Shown piece by piece: positions 42,591 through 51,279 of a DNA stretch of 64,000 nt; position 1 is the stretch's first letter; each line of letters opens with the position of its first letter. Location: assembly GCF_003024155.1 (NCBI RefSeq), contig NZ_CP028136.1, forward strand, positions 2,790,001 to 2,854,000, in the 5' to 3' direction. The notes beneath the pieces were generated by a model, which did no database searches, was not told the origin of the DNA, and was given only the letters and a program-made list of their open reading frames with translations. The DNA is from Christiangramia fulva (GTDB lineage: Bacteria > Bacteroidota > Bacteroidia > Flavobacteriales > Flavobacteriaceae). The translations under genes were made by a program, and so were the position numbers.

Positions 42591-42928
42591 TTACTCAGAT
42601 AATTTATTTTCTACTTCTTGTTTTAACTTTGGGAGGTTGTTTATAACAATACTCCAAATTAGTTCATCAGAAACCATATCATATCCGTGAATAATTCTGT
42701 TCCTGGTACCAATAATCTTTTGAGCATTCTCAAGTTGAAAATTTTTATTCTTTTTTAGAATTCTATTTACAGCTTCTCCGATAATTTCCAAATCACGTTC
42801 GGTTGCTCTTTTTGTTCTAATGTCGCTACGTATTCCTCGAAAATTTTCGGTCTGCCCTGGTAATAACTCTCAATCTCATTAATAGATTGTAAAATATCGT
42901 AAAGCCAAGTTTTTATTTCTTCATCCAT
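42591..42928 (-). pseudogene. HepT-type toxin with a frameshift (HepT/MntA module)
   Basis: ATG 42928 starts MDEEIKTWLYDILQSINEIE and reads normally to EEYV; there the frame shifts by one missing base (near 42827) and the rest, SDIRTKRATERDLEIIGEAV to the end, is in another frame. The HEPN active motif RNRIIHGY is intact in the second part. Size fits a 113-codon HepT minus one base. The toxin is probably dead. Confidence 0.8.
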
Positions 42929-43220
42929 AAATTATTTGTTTTGAAGCATCTATTGATCTTCTTAAATATGGGTTTTTAATTGCTTTTTCTTCAAGCAAAT
43001 CAACTTGTCTTTTTAATAAATTTTCTAGGGAAGTTTTTAAATCAAAATAATTGTCTGCGTAGTCATATAAATCTACTCCGTCAAAATCTACTACAAAATC
43101 AACGTCACTTGATTTTTTAAATTTATCAGTAAGTACAGAACCAAACACAAATAATCTTGAAACTTTATGTTGAGTACATAAAGCCTTAATTTTATCTTTA
43201 TTTTTTTCAATTATTTTCAT
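42921..43220 (-). CDS. mntA: MntA-type minimal nucleotidyltransferase antitoxin
   Basis: About 99 residues from ATG 43220 (MKIIEKNKDKIKALC; an upstream start at 43235 exists). FVFGSVLTDKFKKSSDVDFV gives the GSx(10)DxD nucleotidyltransferase core. MntA adds AMP to HepT toxins and silences them. It overlaps the HepT gene by eight bases. Confidence 0.9.
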   Translation of the reverse strand: MKIIEKNKDKIKALCTQHKVSRLFVFGSVLTDKFKKSSDVDFVVDFDGVDLYDYADNYFDLKTSLENLLKRQVDLLEEKAIKNPYLRRSIDASKQIIYG

Positions 43221-43294
43221 ATATCGAAAATACAAACTTTTTCAATGCTATTGAAAAATTTAAAATTAGAAGTTGAATTTTGTAGGTGGGTTGC

Positions 43295-43428
43295 GTACAA
43301 CGGTTTGCGGTTATCGCAAGTGGCGGGAATAGGGACGCGGATTTGTCGGATTAACCATTTAGTTTCTTGGCTTCTAAAATTACACTTTTTCTACAATACC
43401 CGTTATTTGCGATGAAGCGGTGTTGTAG
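43295..43428 (-). repeat. attC-like site 6
   Basis: R boxes GTACAAC and GTTGTAG. The cassette to the right ends TGGCTACAAC, the exact complement of GTTGTAGCCA here (10 bases). Confidence 0.85.
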
Positions 43429-43435
43429 CCAGTTT

Positions 43436-44341
43436 TTATTTTCTTAGCTCGTGGGTTTCTAACAAATAAATGGCTAGTGTTGAAGCAGCACCTACGGCTA
43501 ATTTAGCGTGCCGTGGTTGTAAACCTTTAAATTTACCATCTTTTCCGTGACCACTACCATATTCATTTCTTATTTCTCCTATTCCTTGTACAACTGATGA
43601 CAAACTACCTAATATTTGTTTTATTGATTTTGCCGCTTTTACTTCATCTGAAATATCTTCAGGGGTTAATTTTAAAAGTTTGGTTGTCTCTTTCATCAAT
43701 TTTGGAAGATCCCAACTCTTCTCGTATTTTATTTTTCTCTCTTCAAAAATAGATTTACAACAAGTCTCAATTAATTCTTTTGCTAGTCCAATTGCTATGT
43801 GTGGAGAATTTTCAATCGAAGTTTCCATCAAATTGATTTGCTGGGTTACATATTCAGCATTTAGAATTTTTCGAATATTTTCTGTTTTTCTAGCTAAGGA
43901 TTCTTTTCCTGTTATTTTCATCCTACCGACGAAAATTGGCCTGCCAGAAATTTTGGTCTTTTCAACTAATTCAAAATTATCATCCTGGAGATTATCATTA
44001 AATATTTGTAACAGTTTGCTTACCTCTGATTTATCAGCTCTCACAATTGGATGTATCATTTCACATAGGAAATTTAAGAACCTTGAATCATCACATTTCA
44101 TGAGGTTGAATCTGTCATCGTAGAAAATCCAATTATCTTCCCAATCATTGTTATTTATGCGATGTTGCCAAATATCTCCCGCAGCATTTTCGAATCTGCT
44201 GTCATAAGATTCCATTTCTTCTAAATTGTAAATTCTAGACAAGAAATCAATTTCCTCAAGCCTTCCTGACCACCAGAAATTTTCTACCTGAATGAAATCA
44301 AAAATATTTCTTCTTGTTATTTCTGAGATTTTATTGGCCAA
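43436..44341 (-). CDS. Abortive-infection family protein (Abi_C domain)
   Basis: 301 residues. The C-terminal part (about 180-300: IAIGLAKELIETCCKSIFEE, IGEIRNEYGSGHGKDG, HAKLAVGAASTLAIYLLETH) is the Abi_C domain of abortive phage infection proteins. The N-terminal 180 residues contain RFLNFLCEMIHPIVRADKSE and resemble the N-terminal part of AbiJ-type proteins. A role in phage defence is inferred. It follows a 127-residue unknown gene by two bases, in one cassette. Confidence 0.82.
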   Translation of the reverse strand: MANKISEITRRNIFDFIQVENFWWSGRLEEIDFLSRIYNLEEMESYDSRFENAAGDIWQHRINNNDWEDNWIFYDDRFNLMKCDDSRFLNFLCEMIHPIVRADKSEVSKLLQIFNDNLQDDNFELVEKTKISGRPIFVGRMKITGKESLARKTENIRKILNAEYVTQQINLMETSIENSPHIAIGLAKELIETCCKSIFEERKIKYEKSWDLPKLMKETTKLLKLTPEDISDEVKAAKSIKQILGSLSSVVQGIGEIRNEYGSGHGKDGKFKGLQPRHAKLAVGAASTLAIYLLETHELRK

Positions 44342-44343
44342 AA

Positions 44344-44727
44344 TTAATCTTCTTTAAGTGCAATTTCTAGGATAAGATAATCTTGATTTTGACCTAAAAT
44401 TAGGTTGAAATCATCTTGATCACGACTAAATTTTTCAGGAATGTTTTCTACGTCAATTAATTCTTCACCGTTTTCTTTTAAATACTCGTTTAGTATTTGA
44501 ATTACTTCACGCTTTATTGCCGGAGGAAAGAATAATTTTATACTCCTCCAATTTTCTTTAGTATTTGCCCAATATTCGTATTTGCTTAAATAATGATGAT
44601 TTTTGACCTCCTCTGAGTGAATTTTTTTGAAGTCTCTATCAGCAGGATAAGGAAATTCTAATTGAAATATTTCCTGGTTAATTCCTAATCGTTTTGATAA
44701 GTGTTTGGTAAGTGTAAAATAATCCAT
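44344..44727 (-). CDS. Unknown protein cotranscribed with Abi_C gene (cassette 6)
   Basis: 127 residues, no signal or membrane segment. It starts MDYFTLTKHLSKRLGINQEI and contains KSIKLFF-like and FPPAIKREVIQILNEYLKE segments. No domain is recognised. It is the first gene of the two-gene cassette and probably acts with, or regulates, the Abi_C protein. Confidence 0.7.
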   Translation of the reverse strand: MDYFTLTKHLSKRLGINQEIFQLEFPYPADRDFKKIHSEEVKNHHYLSKYEYWANTKENWRSIKLFFPPAIKREVIQILNEYLKENGEELIDVENIPEKFSRDQDDFNLILGQNQDYLILEIALKED

Positions 44728-44756
44728 TTAGTTATAAAAATTTCTTTAAAAATTGG

Positions 44757-44892
44757 CTACAACGGACTCGCATAACGACAAGTGGCGCGGAGTTATGGAT
44801 GCGGATTTGTCGGCTTACCGGTTTTGTTTGTTATAGAATCTAAGTTAGTTCTTTTCTGGAAAACCCGCCATTTGCGGTATGCGTTGTTGGCA
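44757..44892 (-). repeat. attC-like site 7
   Basis: R boxes CTACAAC and GTTGGCA. Arms GCATAACGACAAGTGGCG and CGCCATTTGCGGTATGC pair with unpaired bases. Confidence 0.85.
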
Positions 44893-44961
44893 ACTGGCAA
44901 TTAGTTACCGAACATTATTCTTAAGAATTATTTGAAAATATATCTAAAATAATTTTCCTTT

Positions 44962-45399
44962 TCATTTTGGCCAGTTATAATCTGAATCATTTCTAAATGG
45001 TACTCCCATTTCTATTTCTAAAACTAAATCATATTCACAATTTAATGCAATCCAATTTTCTTCATTAAAATAAACTCTCATAAAATTATATTCATCTATT
45101 TCCCAATATTCTGCATTTTTAAATACTTCTTTTTTTACAATTTCTATTGGCTGATTAATGATTGCTTTACTTTCAAAAGAGAAATTTTTATTTCTTGTTC
45201 TTAAATATCCAAAACGATTGTTTTCATCTCGATAGAATGTTAGGCGTAGCATTAAACTTTTCCATTCTAAAACTAATTCATTATCATCGGTATCTTCTTC
45301 TAAATATTTTCTGTCAGGTTTTCCTAAAATTGAAATAACATCTTTCTGATTCATTCCAAATTTTATATTGTCAAAGCCTATTTTTGGTTTTAGTACCAT
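44962..45399 (-). CDS. Unknown protein (cassette 7)
   Basis: 145 residues, soluble and acidic. It starts MVLKPKIGFDNIKFGMNQKD, with a pattern like the start of SMI1/immunity-type or SmpA-like proteins (ISILGKPDRKY), and has repeated beta-strands (VLEWKSLMLRLTFYRDE). No enzyme motif is seen. An immunity-type role is possible but not shown. Confidence 0.65.
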   Translation of the reverse strand: MVLKPKIGFDNIKFGMNQKDVISILGKPDRKYLEEDTDDNELVLEWKSLMLRLTFYRDENNRFGYLRTRNKNFSFESKAIINQPIEIVKKEVFKNAEYWEIDEYNFMRVYFNEENWIALNCEYDLVLEIEMGVPFRNDSDYNWPK

Positions 45400-45413
45400 T
45401 TTTCTTTGCTTGT

Positions 45414-45547
45414 TGCCAACGGTCCCGGTTACCGCAAGTTGCGGGAGTAAGGACGTGGATTTGTCGGCTTAGTGGTTTTAATAATTGGTCTCTAAAATAA
45501 CCATTTTCGGCTAACTACCCGTTATTTGCGGTGAACCGTTGTTAGGC
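45414..45547 (-). repeat. attC-like site 8
   Basis: R boxes TGCCAAC and GTTAGGC; the latter fits canonical GTTRRRY. Confidence 0.82.
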
Positions 45548-45555
45548 AACGTATT

Positions 45556-46200
45556 TTATAATCTATCTACCTTAAGAGTTTCTATAATTTTTTCGGTTGT
45601 ATGTATTTCAGCATATTTTTCAATTGAACCAATCTCAAATTTTAAAGGAGAATTTGTTTTCGTCCAGGCTATAATTCTATGTTCTTTTTGATAACTAAGA
45701 ATATGGGTTTTTTCAAATAATGAAACTTGATGCTTCTTACCGTTTAATTTCCTGTATTGTACGATATTATGTGTATAGGAAATCCCCAATTCATCTAATT
45801 TATTAAAAATTGCATTCGTAAATCCCTTTACATCTTTTATTATCAGACAATGCGAACCAAAATTTTTCATTCTGGGATCTACCTTATGAACTTTCTTTCT
45901 TTTTAATAACAAATTTGAAATTGCATAAGTAGAATAAATATTTCCAATATGACCTTCTAGATGTTTTCTAAGTTGTAAAGAAGCTTTTTCAAGCGTGATT
46001 GGATTATTTGGGACTTTTAAGGTTAGCTTACCTTTTAAATTTTCAATTTCATAAACACCTTCGTAAATATCACCTACAGCTTTTTTATCTGAGTTTTGAA
46101 ACCAATTAATAGTATTCATATAGATTTCACCTTTTTTCAAGAGGTTTTCTATGTTTTTCTTACTACCAAATTTCAGTAAAAATAGGACTTGAATATTCAT
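45556..46200 (-). CDS. Unknown protein (cassette 8)
   Basis: 214 residues from ATG 46200 (MNIQVLFLLKFGSKKNIENL). The frame is open for 12 codons more into the attC-like site, but that part is repeat sequence. The opening KFGSKKNIENLLKKGEIYMN followed by TINWF resembles a widespread uncharacterised family with a GxxYMNxxxxF motif. No catalytic residues are evident. Confidence 0.72.
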   Translation of the reverse strand: MNIQVLFLLKFGSKKNIENLLKKGEIYMNTINWFQNSDKKAVGDIYEGVYEIENLKGKLTLKVPNNPITLEKASLQLRKHLEGHIGNIYSTYAISNLLLKRKKVHKVDPRMKNFGSHCLIIKDVKGFTNAIFNKLDELGISYTHNIVQYRKLNGKKHQVSLFEKTHILSYQKEHRIIAWTKTNSPLKFEIGSIEKYAEIHTTEKIIETLKVDRL

Positions 46201-46211
46201 TAAAATATGGT

Positions 46212-46346
46212 GCCTAACGGTCCCGCATAACGACAAGTGGCGCGGAGTAGGGATGCGGATTTGTCGGCTTACCGGTTTTGATTGTTATGGAAACTAATTT
46301 AATTCTTTTTTCTAAAACCCGCTATTTGCGATATGCGGTGTTGGCA
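46212..46346 (-). repeat. attC-like site 9
   Basis: R boxes GCCTAAC (exact RYYYAAC) and GTTGGCA; GCCTAAC is the exact complement of GTTAGGC at the other end of cassette 8. Confidence 0.88.
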
Positions 46347-46371
46347 ACCGTATTTTCTTACTGAATTTTGA

Positions 46372-46656
46372 TTAGATATTGGTTAAATCTTGTTTGCCGA
46401 TAATTGTCATAATTTCGACAATATTGTTTTCTACTCGATAATAAATGCTATCAGATCCGCACACGCATCTTCGATATCCAGGTTTTATAAAGTCAACTGC
46501 TTCAAAAGTGAAAGGTTGCTCGGCGATGAGATCGAAATATTCAAAAAATGTTTCGAAATATTTATCTGCTTGAGCTACTCCAAATCTTTTTACTCCAAAT
46601 TGATGAATCCGAATTAAGTCTTCTTTAGCGACGTTACTTAATCTATATTTACTCAT
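46372..46656 (-). CDS. parE: ParE-type toxin (cassette 9)
   Basis: 94 residues, of the ParE fold: MSKYRLSNVAKEDLIRIHQF, GVAQADKYFETFFEYFDLIA and YRRCVCGSDSIYYRVENN. It is close to the ParE toxin of plasmid RK2-type modules. It overlaps the antitoxin stop by eight bases. Confidence 0.9.
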   Translation of the reverse strand: MSKYRLSNVAKEDLIRIHQFGVKRFGVAQADKYFETFFEYFDLIAEQPFTFEAVDFIKPGYRRCVCGSDSIYYRVENNIVEIMTIIGKQDLTNI

Positions 46657-46888
46657 TAAGTAAAGACTTTGATTTTGCTAAAATCTGTTCTTTACTATCA
46701 TTTGTAAATCCGCTTTTTTCAGCTTTTTCTATTTTACTTCTAATCCAATCAATTTGAACTTGCTGATTTCTTGCTTGTCTTATCAGATCATTAACCAATT
46801 CACTTTTGCTTGAATACTCTTCATTCTCAATTTGAGATTTTAACCACTCGTCATTTGGTTTTGTAAATGAAATACTTTGTCTTGCCAT
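46649..46888 (-). CDS. parD: ParD-type antitoxin (cassette 9)
   Basis: 79 residues. ARQSISFTKPNDEWLKSQIE and SSKSELVNDLIRQARNQQVQ are the ribbon-helix-helix of ParD antitoxins. It is the first gene of the pair and should autorepress it. Confidence 0.88.
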   Translation of the reverse strand: MARQSISFTKPNDEWLKSQIENEEYSSKSELVNDLIRQARNQQVQIDWIRSKIEKAEKSGFTNDSKEQILAKSKSLLNE

Positions 46889-46956
46889 AATATTTTAATT
46901 TGATGTAAAATTGCACCAAAAATGAATCACTAGCAAGCTTTTTGTGAAAATATTGT

Positions 46957-47091
46957 TGCCAACGGTCTCGCATAACGACAAGTGGCGCGGAGTTTTGGAT
47001 GCGGATTTGTCGGTTTAACTATTTGTTTGTTATGGAAACTAATTTAGTTCTTTTCTATGAAACCCGCCATTTGCGGTATGCGTTGTTGCTG
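46957..47091 (-). repeat. attC-like site 10
   Basis: R boxes TGCCAAC and GTTGCTG. The arms match those of site 7 closely. Confidence 0.82.
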
Positions 47092-47100
47092 CCAGTGCCT

Positions 47101-47541
47101 TTACTTTTTCTTTTCTAATTTAGTCAGCCTTTCTTGCCACTTTTCAATTTTATTATATTCAGGATATTTTTCAATATTTCTTTTTAAAAATTCTTCTAAA
47201 AGTTCAAATTGTTTAGTCTTTGAATATAAAATTATCACTCTATCAATATCGTGAGCATAATTATAAAGGTGCAGTTTATTAGTTTCTTCTTCTCCGAATT
47301 TAATGGATTCCAGGTATACATCAATAGCTTCTTTCAGTTGCTTTTTCTTTTCCAATTCAGAACCCCTGTTTCTCAGGGAAATCATTTTTTTCGAATCGGT
47401 TTCCCATTTCTTATTCTGAGCTTTCAGCTCTTGGGTTTTCTGTTTTAATTCGGAATAATTTTTTGGATGATTTTTAGAAAGATTATTTTTCCTATTAGGA
47501 GTTCGCTGATTTGATCCGAATAATAATTTAAATAATCCCAT
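47101..47541 (-). CDS. Coiled-coil/TPR-like protein (cassette 10)
   Basis: 146 residues, very Lys-rich and helical. A coiled-coil (ELKQKTQELKAQNKKWETDS) is followed by two TPR-like helical hairpins (KQLKEAIDVYLESIKFGEEE and TKQFELLEEFLKRNIEKYPE). No signal peptide is present. It probably binds other proteins; role unknown. Confidence 0.7.
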   Translation of the reverse strand: MGLFKLLFGSNQRTPNRKNNLSKNHPKNYSELKQKTQELKAQNKKWETDSKKMISLRNRGSELEKKKQLKEAIDVYLESIKFGEEETNKLHLYNYAHDIDRVIILYSKTKQFELLEEFLKRNIEKYPEYNKIEKWQERLTKLEKKK

Positions 47542-47571
47542 AATCTTTAGTTAGATTTTTGTTGGCATTGG

Positions 47572-47705
47572 CTGCAACGTTCCCGGTTAACGAAAGTGGC
47601 GTGTAGGGAAGACTTCACTTTCCGGCGTAACGGGTTTTTTTCTTATGAAAATAAATGTAAAAAATTATCTCTCTAAAAAGCCATTTTTGTTAATCGTTGT
47701 TGCCA
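47572..47705 (-). repeat. attC-like site 11
   Basis: R boxes CTGCAAC and GTTGCCA. The interior is more diverged (GGTTAACGAAAGTGGCG with GCCATTTTTGTTAATCG) but still pairs. Confidence 0.75.
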
Positions 47706-47716
47706 GTAGTATTTTT

Positions 47717-48160
47717 TTAATTTTCTTCTACTGATTTTGCCTTTTGGTAAAGAGGTTCAGGAACAGCAGTCTGTAATTTTTCCATTTCATCTTTTATATG
47801 AGCACGCAGGATTTTTTCTTCCTCAGGGCTTAAATTATCAAGAATTCCGACTCTGCCGTAAAAACTGATATTTTCATCATCTTTATGAACAAGAACTATT
47901 AAAGGATATCCGTTTTGGGCTTCAAACATATCCAGGTTTTCTTCCATTCCGGTTTTTGGAGTCGGTCGATCTAAAAAGTAAGTAAATCTGACATTTTTTA
48001 CAGTCGGATTGTCCAAAGGATCACTTGTCCGGTAAACAGCAGTTATAATTCCTTGTACTTCATAAAAATCATCTTCATTATAATCCGAATATTGTTTCTC
48101 CGATTTACAGGAAGAAAGTCCGAAGATGAAAATTAATGTTATTAAGGAAGCTTTTTTCAT
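47717..48160 (-). CDS. Lipoprotein of unknown function (cassette 11)
   Basis: 147 residues with a lipobox (FGLSSC, Cys18). The mature part is acidic (SDYNEDDFYEVQGIITAVYR) with a C-terminal helix (SPEEEKILRAHIKDEMEKLQ). No family is recognised. Exported lipoproteins are unusual cassette cargo beside the toxin-antitoxin modules. Confidence 0.75.
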   Translation of the reverse strand: MKKASLITLIFIFGLSSCKSEKQYSDYNEDDFYEVQGIITAVYRTSDPLDNPTVKNVRFTYFLDRPTPKTGMEENLDMFEAQNGYPLIVLVHKDDENISFYGRVGILDNLSPEEEKILRAHIKDEMEKLQTAVPEPLYQKAKSVEEN

Positions 48161-48165
48161 ATTAC

Positions 48166-48298
48166 TGGCAACGTCTCGTTTAACGCAAGTTGCGGACTTG
48201 GAGACTTGAATTTGTCGGTTAAACTTAGTTTTTAAAGGTACTCAAAAATGTCATTTTTAGAAGGTCAGCCGCAATTTGCTCGTTAAACATTGTTGCCC
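48166..48298 (-). repeat. attC-like site 12
   Basis: R boxes TGGCAAC and GTTGCCC. Arms TTTAACGCAAGTTGCGG and CCGCAATTTGCTCGTTAAA pair. Confidence 0.8.
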
Positions 48299-48699
48299 AT
48301 TGTGCCGCTCGCCCGAGTGAGTCATTTTTTGTTGTCCGTTTTTTCTTTTTGTCTAATTGAAAAACAGATTTTGCTGTACAGGCAAAAATGACATTTTCGT
48401 GGTAAATTTTTTTTTCGGCTGAGTGAGCTGGAATCGTTCAATCTGAAATTCAATTTTTCTCAGTTCCAAAAGCAAAAGTCCTTTTTAATCCAGTCGAGTT
48501 GAAAATCCGAAAAACATTGTTATAAAATGAGAGTTTTCTTTTTATTCAAAAGTATTTTTTAAAATTCGAATCAATCCGATTTAAAGCAATCTATGAAGTG
48601 GCATTTTTCTTAGGTTCCAAAAATCACATTTTAAACGCTCTTTAGTCCGCTTCAATTTTTGTTATTAAATCTGAAATTTTGTTTTTTCCGCGGCATTAT
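48299..48699. other. Cassette 12, no gene found
   Basis: About 400 bases between two attC-like sites. I see no coding frame of note on either strand. It begins with ATTGTGCCGCTCGCCCGAG, a short hairpin-like motif similar in kind to those at the start of the other gene-less cassettes. It may carry a regulatory or RNA element. Confidence 0.55.
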
Positions 48700-48832
48700 G
48701 GGCAACGGGTACGTATATTCGTCAGTTGTGGTAGTGAAGATACGGATTTGTCCGATTTAGGTCTTTAGTTCCTGATTTCTATAAGCTTTCTTTTAGTTGA
48801 ATGGCCGCAATTGCGAATATGCGATGTTGTGC
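48700..48832 (-). repeat. attC-like site 13
   Basis: R boxes GGGCAAC and GTTGTGC. Arms GTACGTATATTCG and CGAATATGCG, quite unlike the neighbours yet still complementary. Confidence 0.78.
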
Positions 48833-48837
48833 TGCGT

Positions 48838-49704
48838 TTAGTTGTCTGATTCCACGGCTTTTAAAATTCTACCGTCGTTTAATTTCCATTCGGTTAATCC
48901 ATTTGCACTTCTTCCCATTACCACGGCGGCAGCCGCAGATGGACTTGAAAACAAATAATCTTCTTTGAAAATGAGTTTATTATTAATCGGAGTTACTATT
49001 CCGTCGTCAATCAAACTCTCTCGTACATTAATCCAATTTTTAGGGAATGAATTTGTTACTGAAGTCGCAATCTCTGAATCTTTTAAAACGACAAATCCTT
49101 CATTTGTCATTTGTCCTTTTGCATTTGCACCACGAGCAGCATTTATGTAAAATGTACTTTTGATTTGCTCTTCTATAGTTTGATCTTTTCTTAATTCCTC
49201 AAATATTTTGAATCCTAAAGCATTGACAAGAAGCTTAATGTTTTCTAGAAATTGTTCCATCTCTGCTTGATCAGACTCTGAAATCGTTGATCTCGGTGGA
49301 ATATTACCATTTTCTAAATCATACCGATTCACTTTTATGGCAATTTCATGTAATCTACTTTCTAAATATTTAATGTGAGCTTTATTTAAATTTTCATCCT
49401 TACTTACAAAAACTAAAGCTTCATTCCAGAAATCTTTTGCCGATAAATGTTGATTTAATCTTTTATAAATTCCTTCTGCTTCACCGATATATGCTAATTC
49501 CTTATTTTCTGATTTATCAGATTTTCCGAATAAGATGTAGATTCCTGTGTTTTCTAACTCTGGTCTATCAGACGACTCTTTTATTTTCTTTCTCGGAATT
49601 TTTAATGCTTTTCCTGTCCAATTTGATAATTCGCATGTCATTCTTCCATTTGGTTCTCCATCTACCAGGAAGATTTTTATTGTTTTACCAATGTTTTTCA
49701 TCAA
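48838..49704 (-). CDS. GIY-YIG nuclease family protein (cassette 13)
   Basis: 288 residues. TGIYILFGKSDKSENKELAY and IGEAEGIYKRLNQHLS form the GIY-YIG core (about 53-90), with a later Glu in LESRLHE. The C-terminal part (about 230-285, SPSAAAAVVMGRSANGLTEW) matches the DUF4357 domain often fused to GIY-YIG in restriction-linked proteins. It should cut DNA; the target is unknown. ATG 49704 is followed by another ATG, so the start may be one codon later. Confidence 0.88.
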   Translation of the reverse strand: MMKNIGKTIKIFLVDGEPNGRMTCELSNWTGKALKIPRKKIKESSDRPELENTGIYILFGKSDKSENKELAYIGEAEGIYKRLNQHLSAKDFWNEALVFVSKDENLNKAHIKYLESRLHEIAIKVNRYDLENGNIPPRSTISESDQAEMEQFLENIKLLVNALGFKIFEELRKDQTIEEQIKSTFYINAARGANAKGQMTNEGFVVLKDSEIATSVTNSFPKNWINVRESLIDDGIVTPINNKLIFKEDYLFSSPSAAAAVVMGRSANGLTEWKLNDGRILKAVESDN

Positions 49705-49736
49705 TGTATTTTAGTTGTATTTTTCTACTAAATGCT

Positions 49737-49867
49737 GCACAACGGTTTTGGTTAACGCAAGTGGCGCGGAGTAGGGAGGCGAACTTGTCAGTTTAACGTT
49801 TCTAATTGGTCTCTAAAATATCGAATTTTATTGAAATACCCGCTATTTGCGATAACCAGTGTTACCT
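49737..49867 (-). repeat. attC-like site 14
   Basis: R boxes GCACAAC and GTTACCT. Arms TTGGTTAACGCAAGTGGCG and CTATTTGCGATAACCAG pair. Confidence 0.82.
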
Positions 49868-50259
49868 AGAGTTGCGCCACGTTCGAGTGCACACGAAATG
49901 ATTGGCCGGCGTTGCGGAAAGGGCAGCTCAAAATCAACAATTTCAGTTCGGATTAAAAATCAGAATATTTTCTTTCCTGGATCTTTCAGCCAGACTTTTT
50001 CTGAACTCTCTTTTCAATGGAATTTTGTTGTTCAGTGAAGGTCGAAATGGAGGTTTTTAATCCATTTTTCTAAATCTTGAAAATCTCTGTTTTTAAAGGC
50101 TTTTTTGAAAATTCTATTTCAGCAGGATTTTTCAGTTGAACTTTTTTCCGAACATTCAGTTTACCAAAGAGCTTTCAGATTTATCGAATTTCGCCTGACA
50201 GGAAAATGAGGACTTTCTGCTCCAGCTTAATCTTTCTGATTTCCAGTCGGCGCAATTCT
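49868..50259. repeat. Non-coding cassette family A, copy 1 (cassette 14)
   Basis: No convincing gene. The unit begins AGAGTTGCGCCACGTTCGAG and then TGCACACGAAATGATTGG, continues GGCGTTGCGGAAAGGGC, and ends near GGCGCAATTCTTGGTAAC. The same unit recurs at 54047, 57388 and (variant) 57911, with a partial one at 42094, at roughly 80-95 percent identity by eye. Confidence 0.7.
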
Positions 50260-50392
50260 TGGTAACGGTCCCGGCTATCGCAAGTTGCGGGAGTAAGGAC
50301 GCGAATTTGTCGGATTGAATATTTTTTTTCTTGGTTTCTAAAATTACACTTTTTCGACAATACCCGTTATTTGCGATGAGCCGTTGTTGTGC
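50260..50392 (-). repeat. attC-like site 15
   Basis: R boxes TGGTAAC and GTTGTGC. The next cassette ends TAAGCACAAC, the complement of GTTGTGCTTA here over ten bases. Confidence 0.85.
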
Positions 50393-50403
50393 TTAGTGTT
50401 TTT

Positions 50404-51132
50404 TTACAAGGTTAATTTTCGGATAATCATAAAACTACCATTTTCTGCTAAATCAATCCGAAATCTTTTAACTTTTCCCGAAACTATTTTTTGTCCGTTT
50501 TTGGTCAATTCCACTTGCCAATCACTTGAGACTGGAAAAATAATAGGTTTAGTCAAAGTTTTCTTGTCCTCTATGAAATTCAAATCCCAATTCCATTTTG
50601 CTTTTTCTCTGTCCGCTTGATAAGGTTCACAATTCCACAAGCTAATTTTTGTGGCAGTTTCCGCTTTTTCAGTTGGCTTTAAAGTCTCAACGAGAGGTTT
50701 ATACATACTGATTTTTGAATTATGTGGTAAATCAGGGAAATTTTCAAATCCGATTCTTTTCCAAAATGGCTCTGAATTTTCAGGCGAACAAAATAATTCA
50801 CAAACTAAGGCTCCTTTTTGTCCAAAGTAGTCTAAGGTGTCATTAATTAGCTTTCTTGCAATTCCTTTTTTTCTTTCAGTTGGTTTGGTTTCCGCAATAT
50901 CAATTACTGCTTGAAATTCATAAATTCTATAAACTACAAATCCGATTACAAAATCATTCTCAGTTATTACTGCTACATTATTTTTCGCATACTCATTTTC
51001 AATTATATTCCAATTGCAATAAAATCCTCTGTTTGTTTCATTCCATTCTTCAATCAGCCAATTTTTTATATGAGCAAGATGTTTTTCGGAAGGATTAAAG
51101 TTTGTTTTTAGCACGATTTCAACATTAAGCAC
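50404..51132 (-). CDS. GNAT-family acetyltransferase with C-terminal extension (cassette 15)
   Basis: 242 residues. The acetyl-CoA site is visible as ETKPTERKKGIARKLINDTL (about 80-100), with the GNAT strands before it and FWKRIGFENF after it (residues 1-140). The C-terminal 100 residues are a separate beta-rich part of unknown type. It transfers an acetyl group; targets in cassettes are often small molecules or drugs, but none can be named here. Confidence 0.85.
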   Translation of the reverse strand: MLNVEIVLKTNFNPSEKHLAHIKNWLIEEWNETNRGFYCNWNIIENEYAKNNVAVITENDFVIGFVVYRIYEFQAVIDIAETKPTERKKGIARKLINDTLDYFGQKGALVCELFCSPENSEPFWKRIGFENFPDLPHNSKISMYKPLVETLKPTEKAETATKISLWNCEPYQADREKAKWNWDLNFIEDKKTLTKPIIFPVSSDWQVELTKNGQKIVSGKVKRFRIDLAENGSFMIIRKLTL

Positions 51133-51261
51133 AACGGTTACGGCTATCGCAAGTTGCGGGATTTGGGAGGCAGATTTGTCGGTTTAATTCTTTTCTTTCT
51201 TAGTTTATAAAATTACACTTGTTTGACAATACCCGTTATTTGCGATGAGCCGATGTTGTGC
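51129..51261 (-). repeat. attC-like site 16
   Basis: R boxes GCACAAC and GTTGTGC; the cassette 16 ends TTTGCACAAC and GTTGTGCAAA are exact complements over ten bases. Confidence 0.87.
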
Positions 51262-51279
51262 AAAGTTTAAGCGTGAAAG

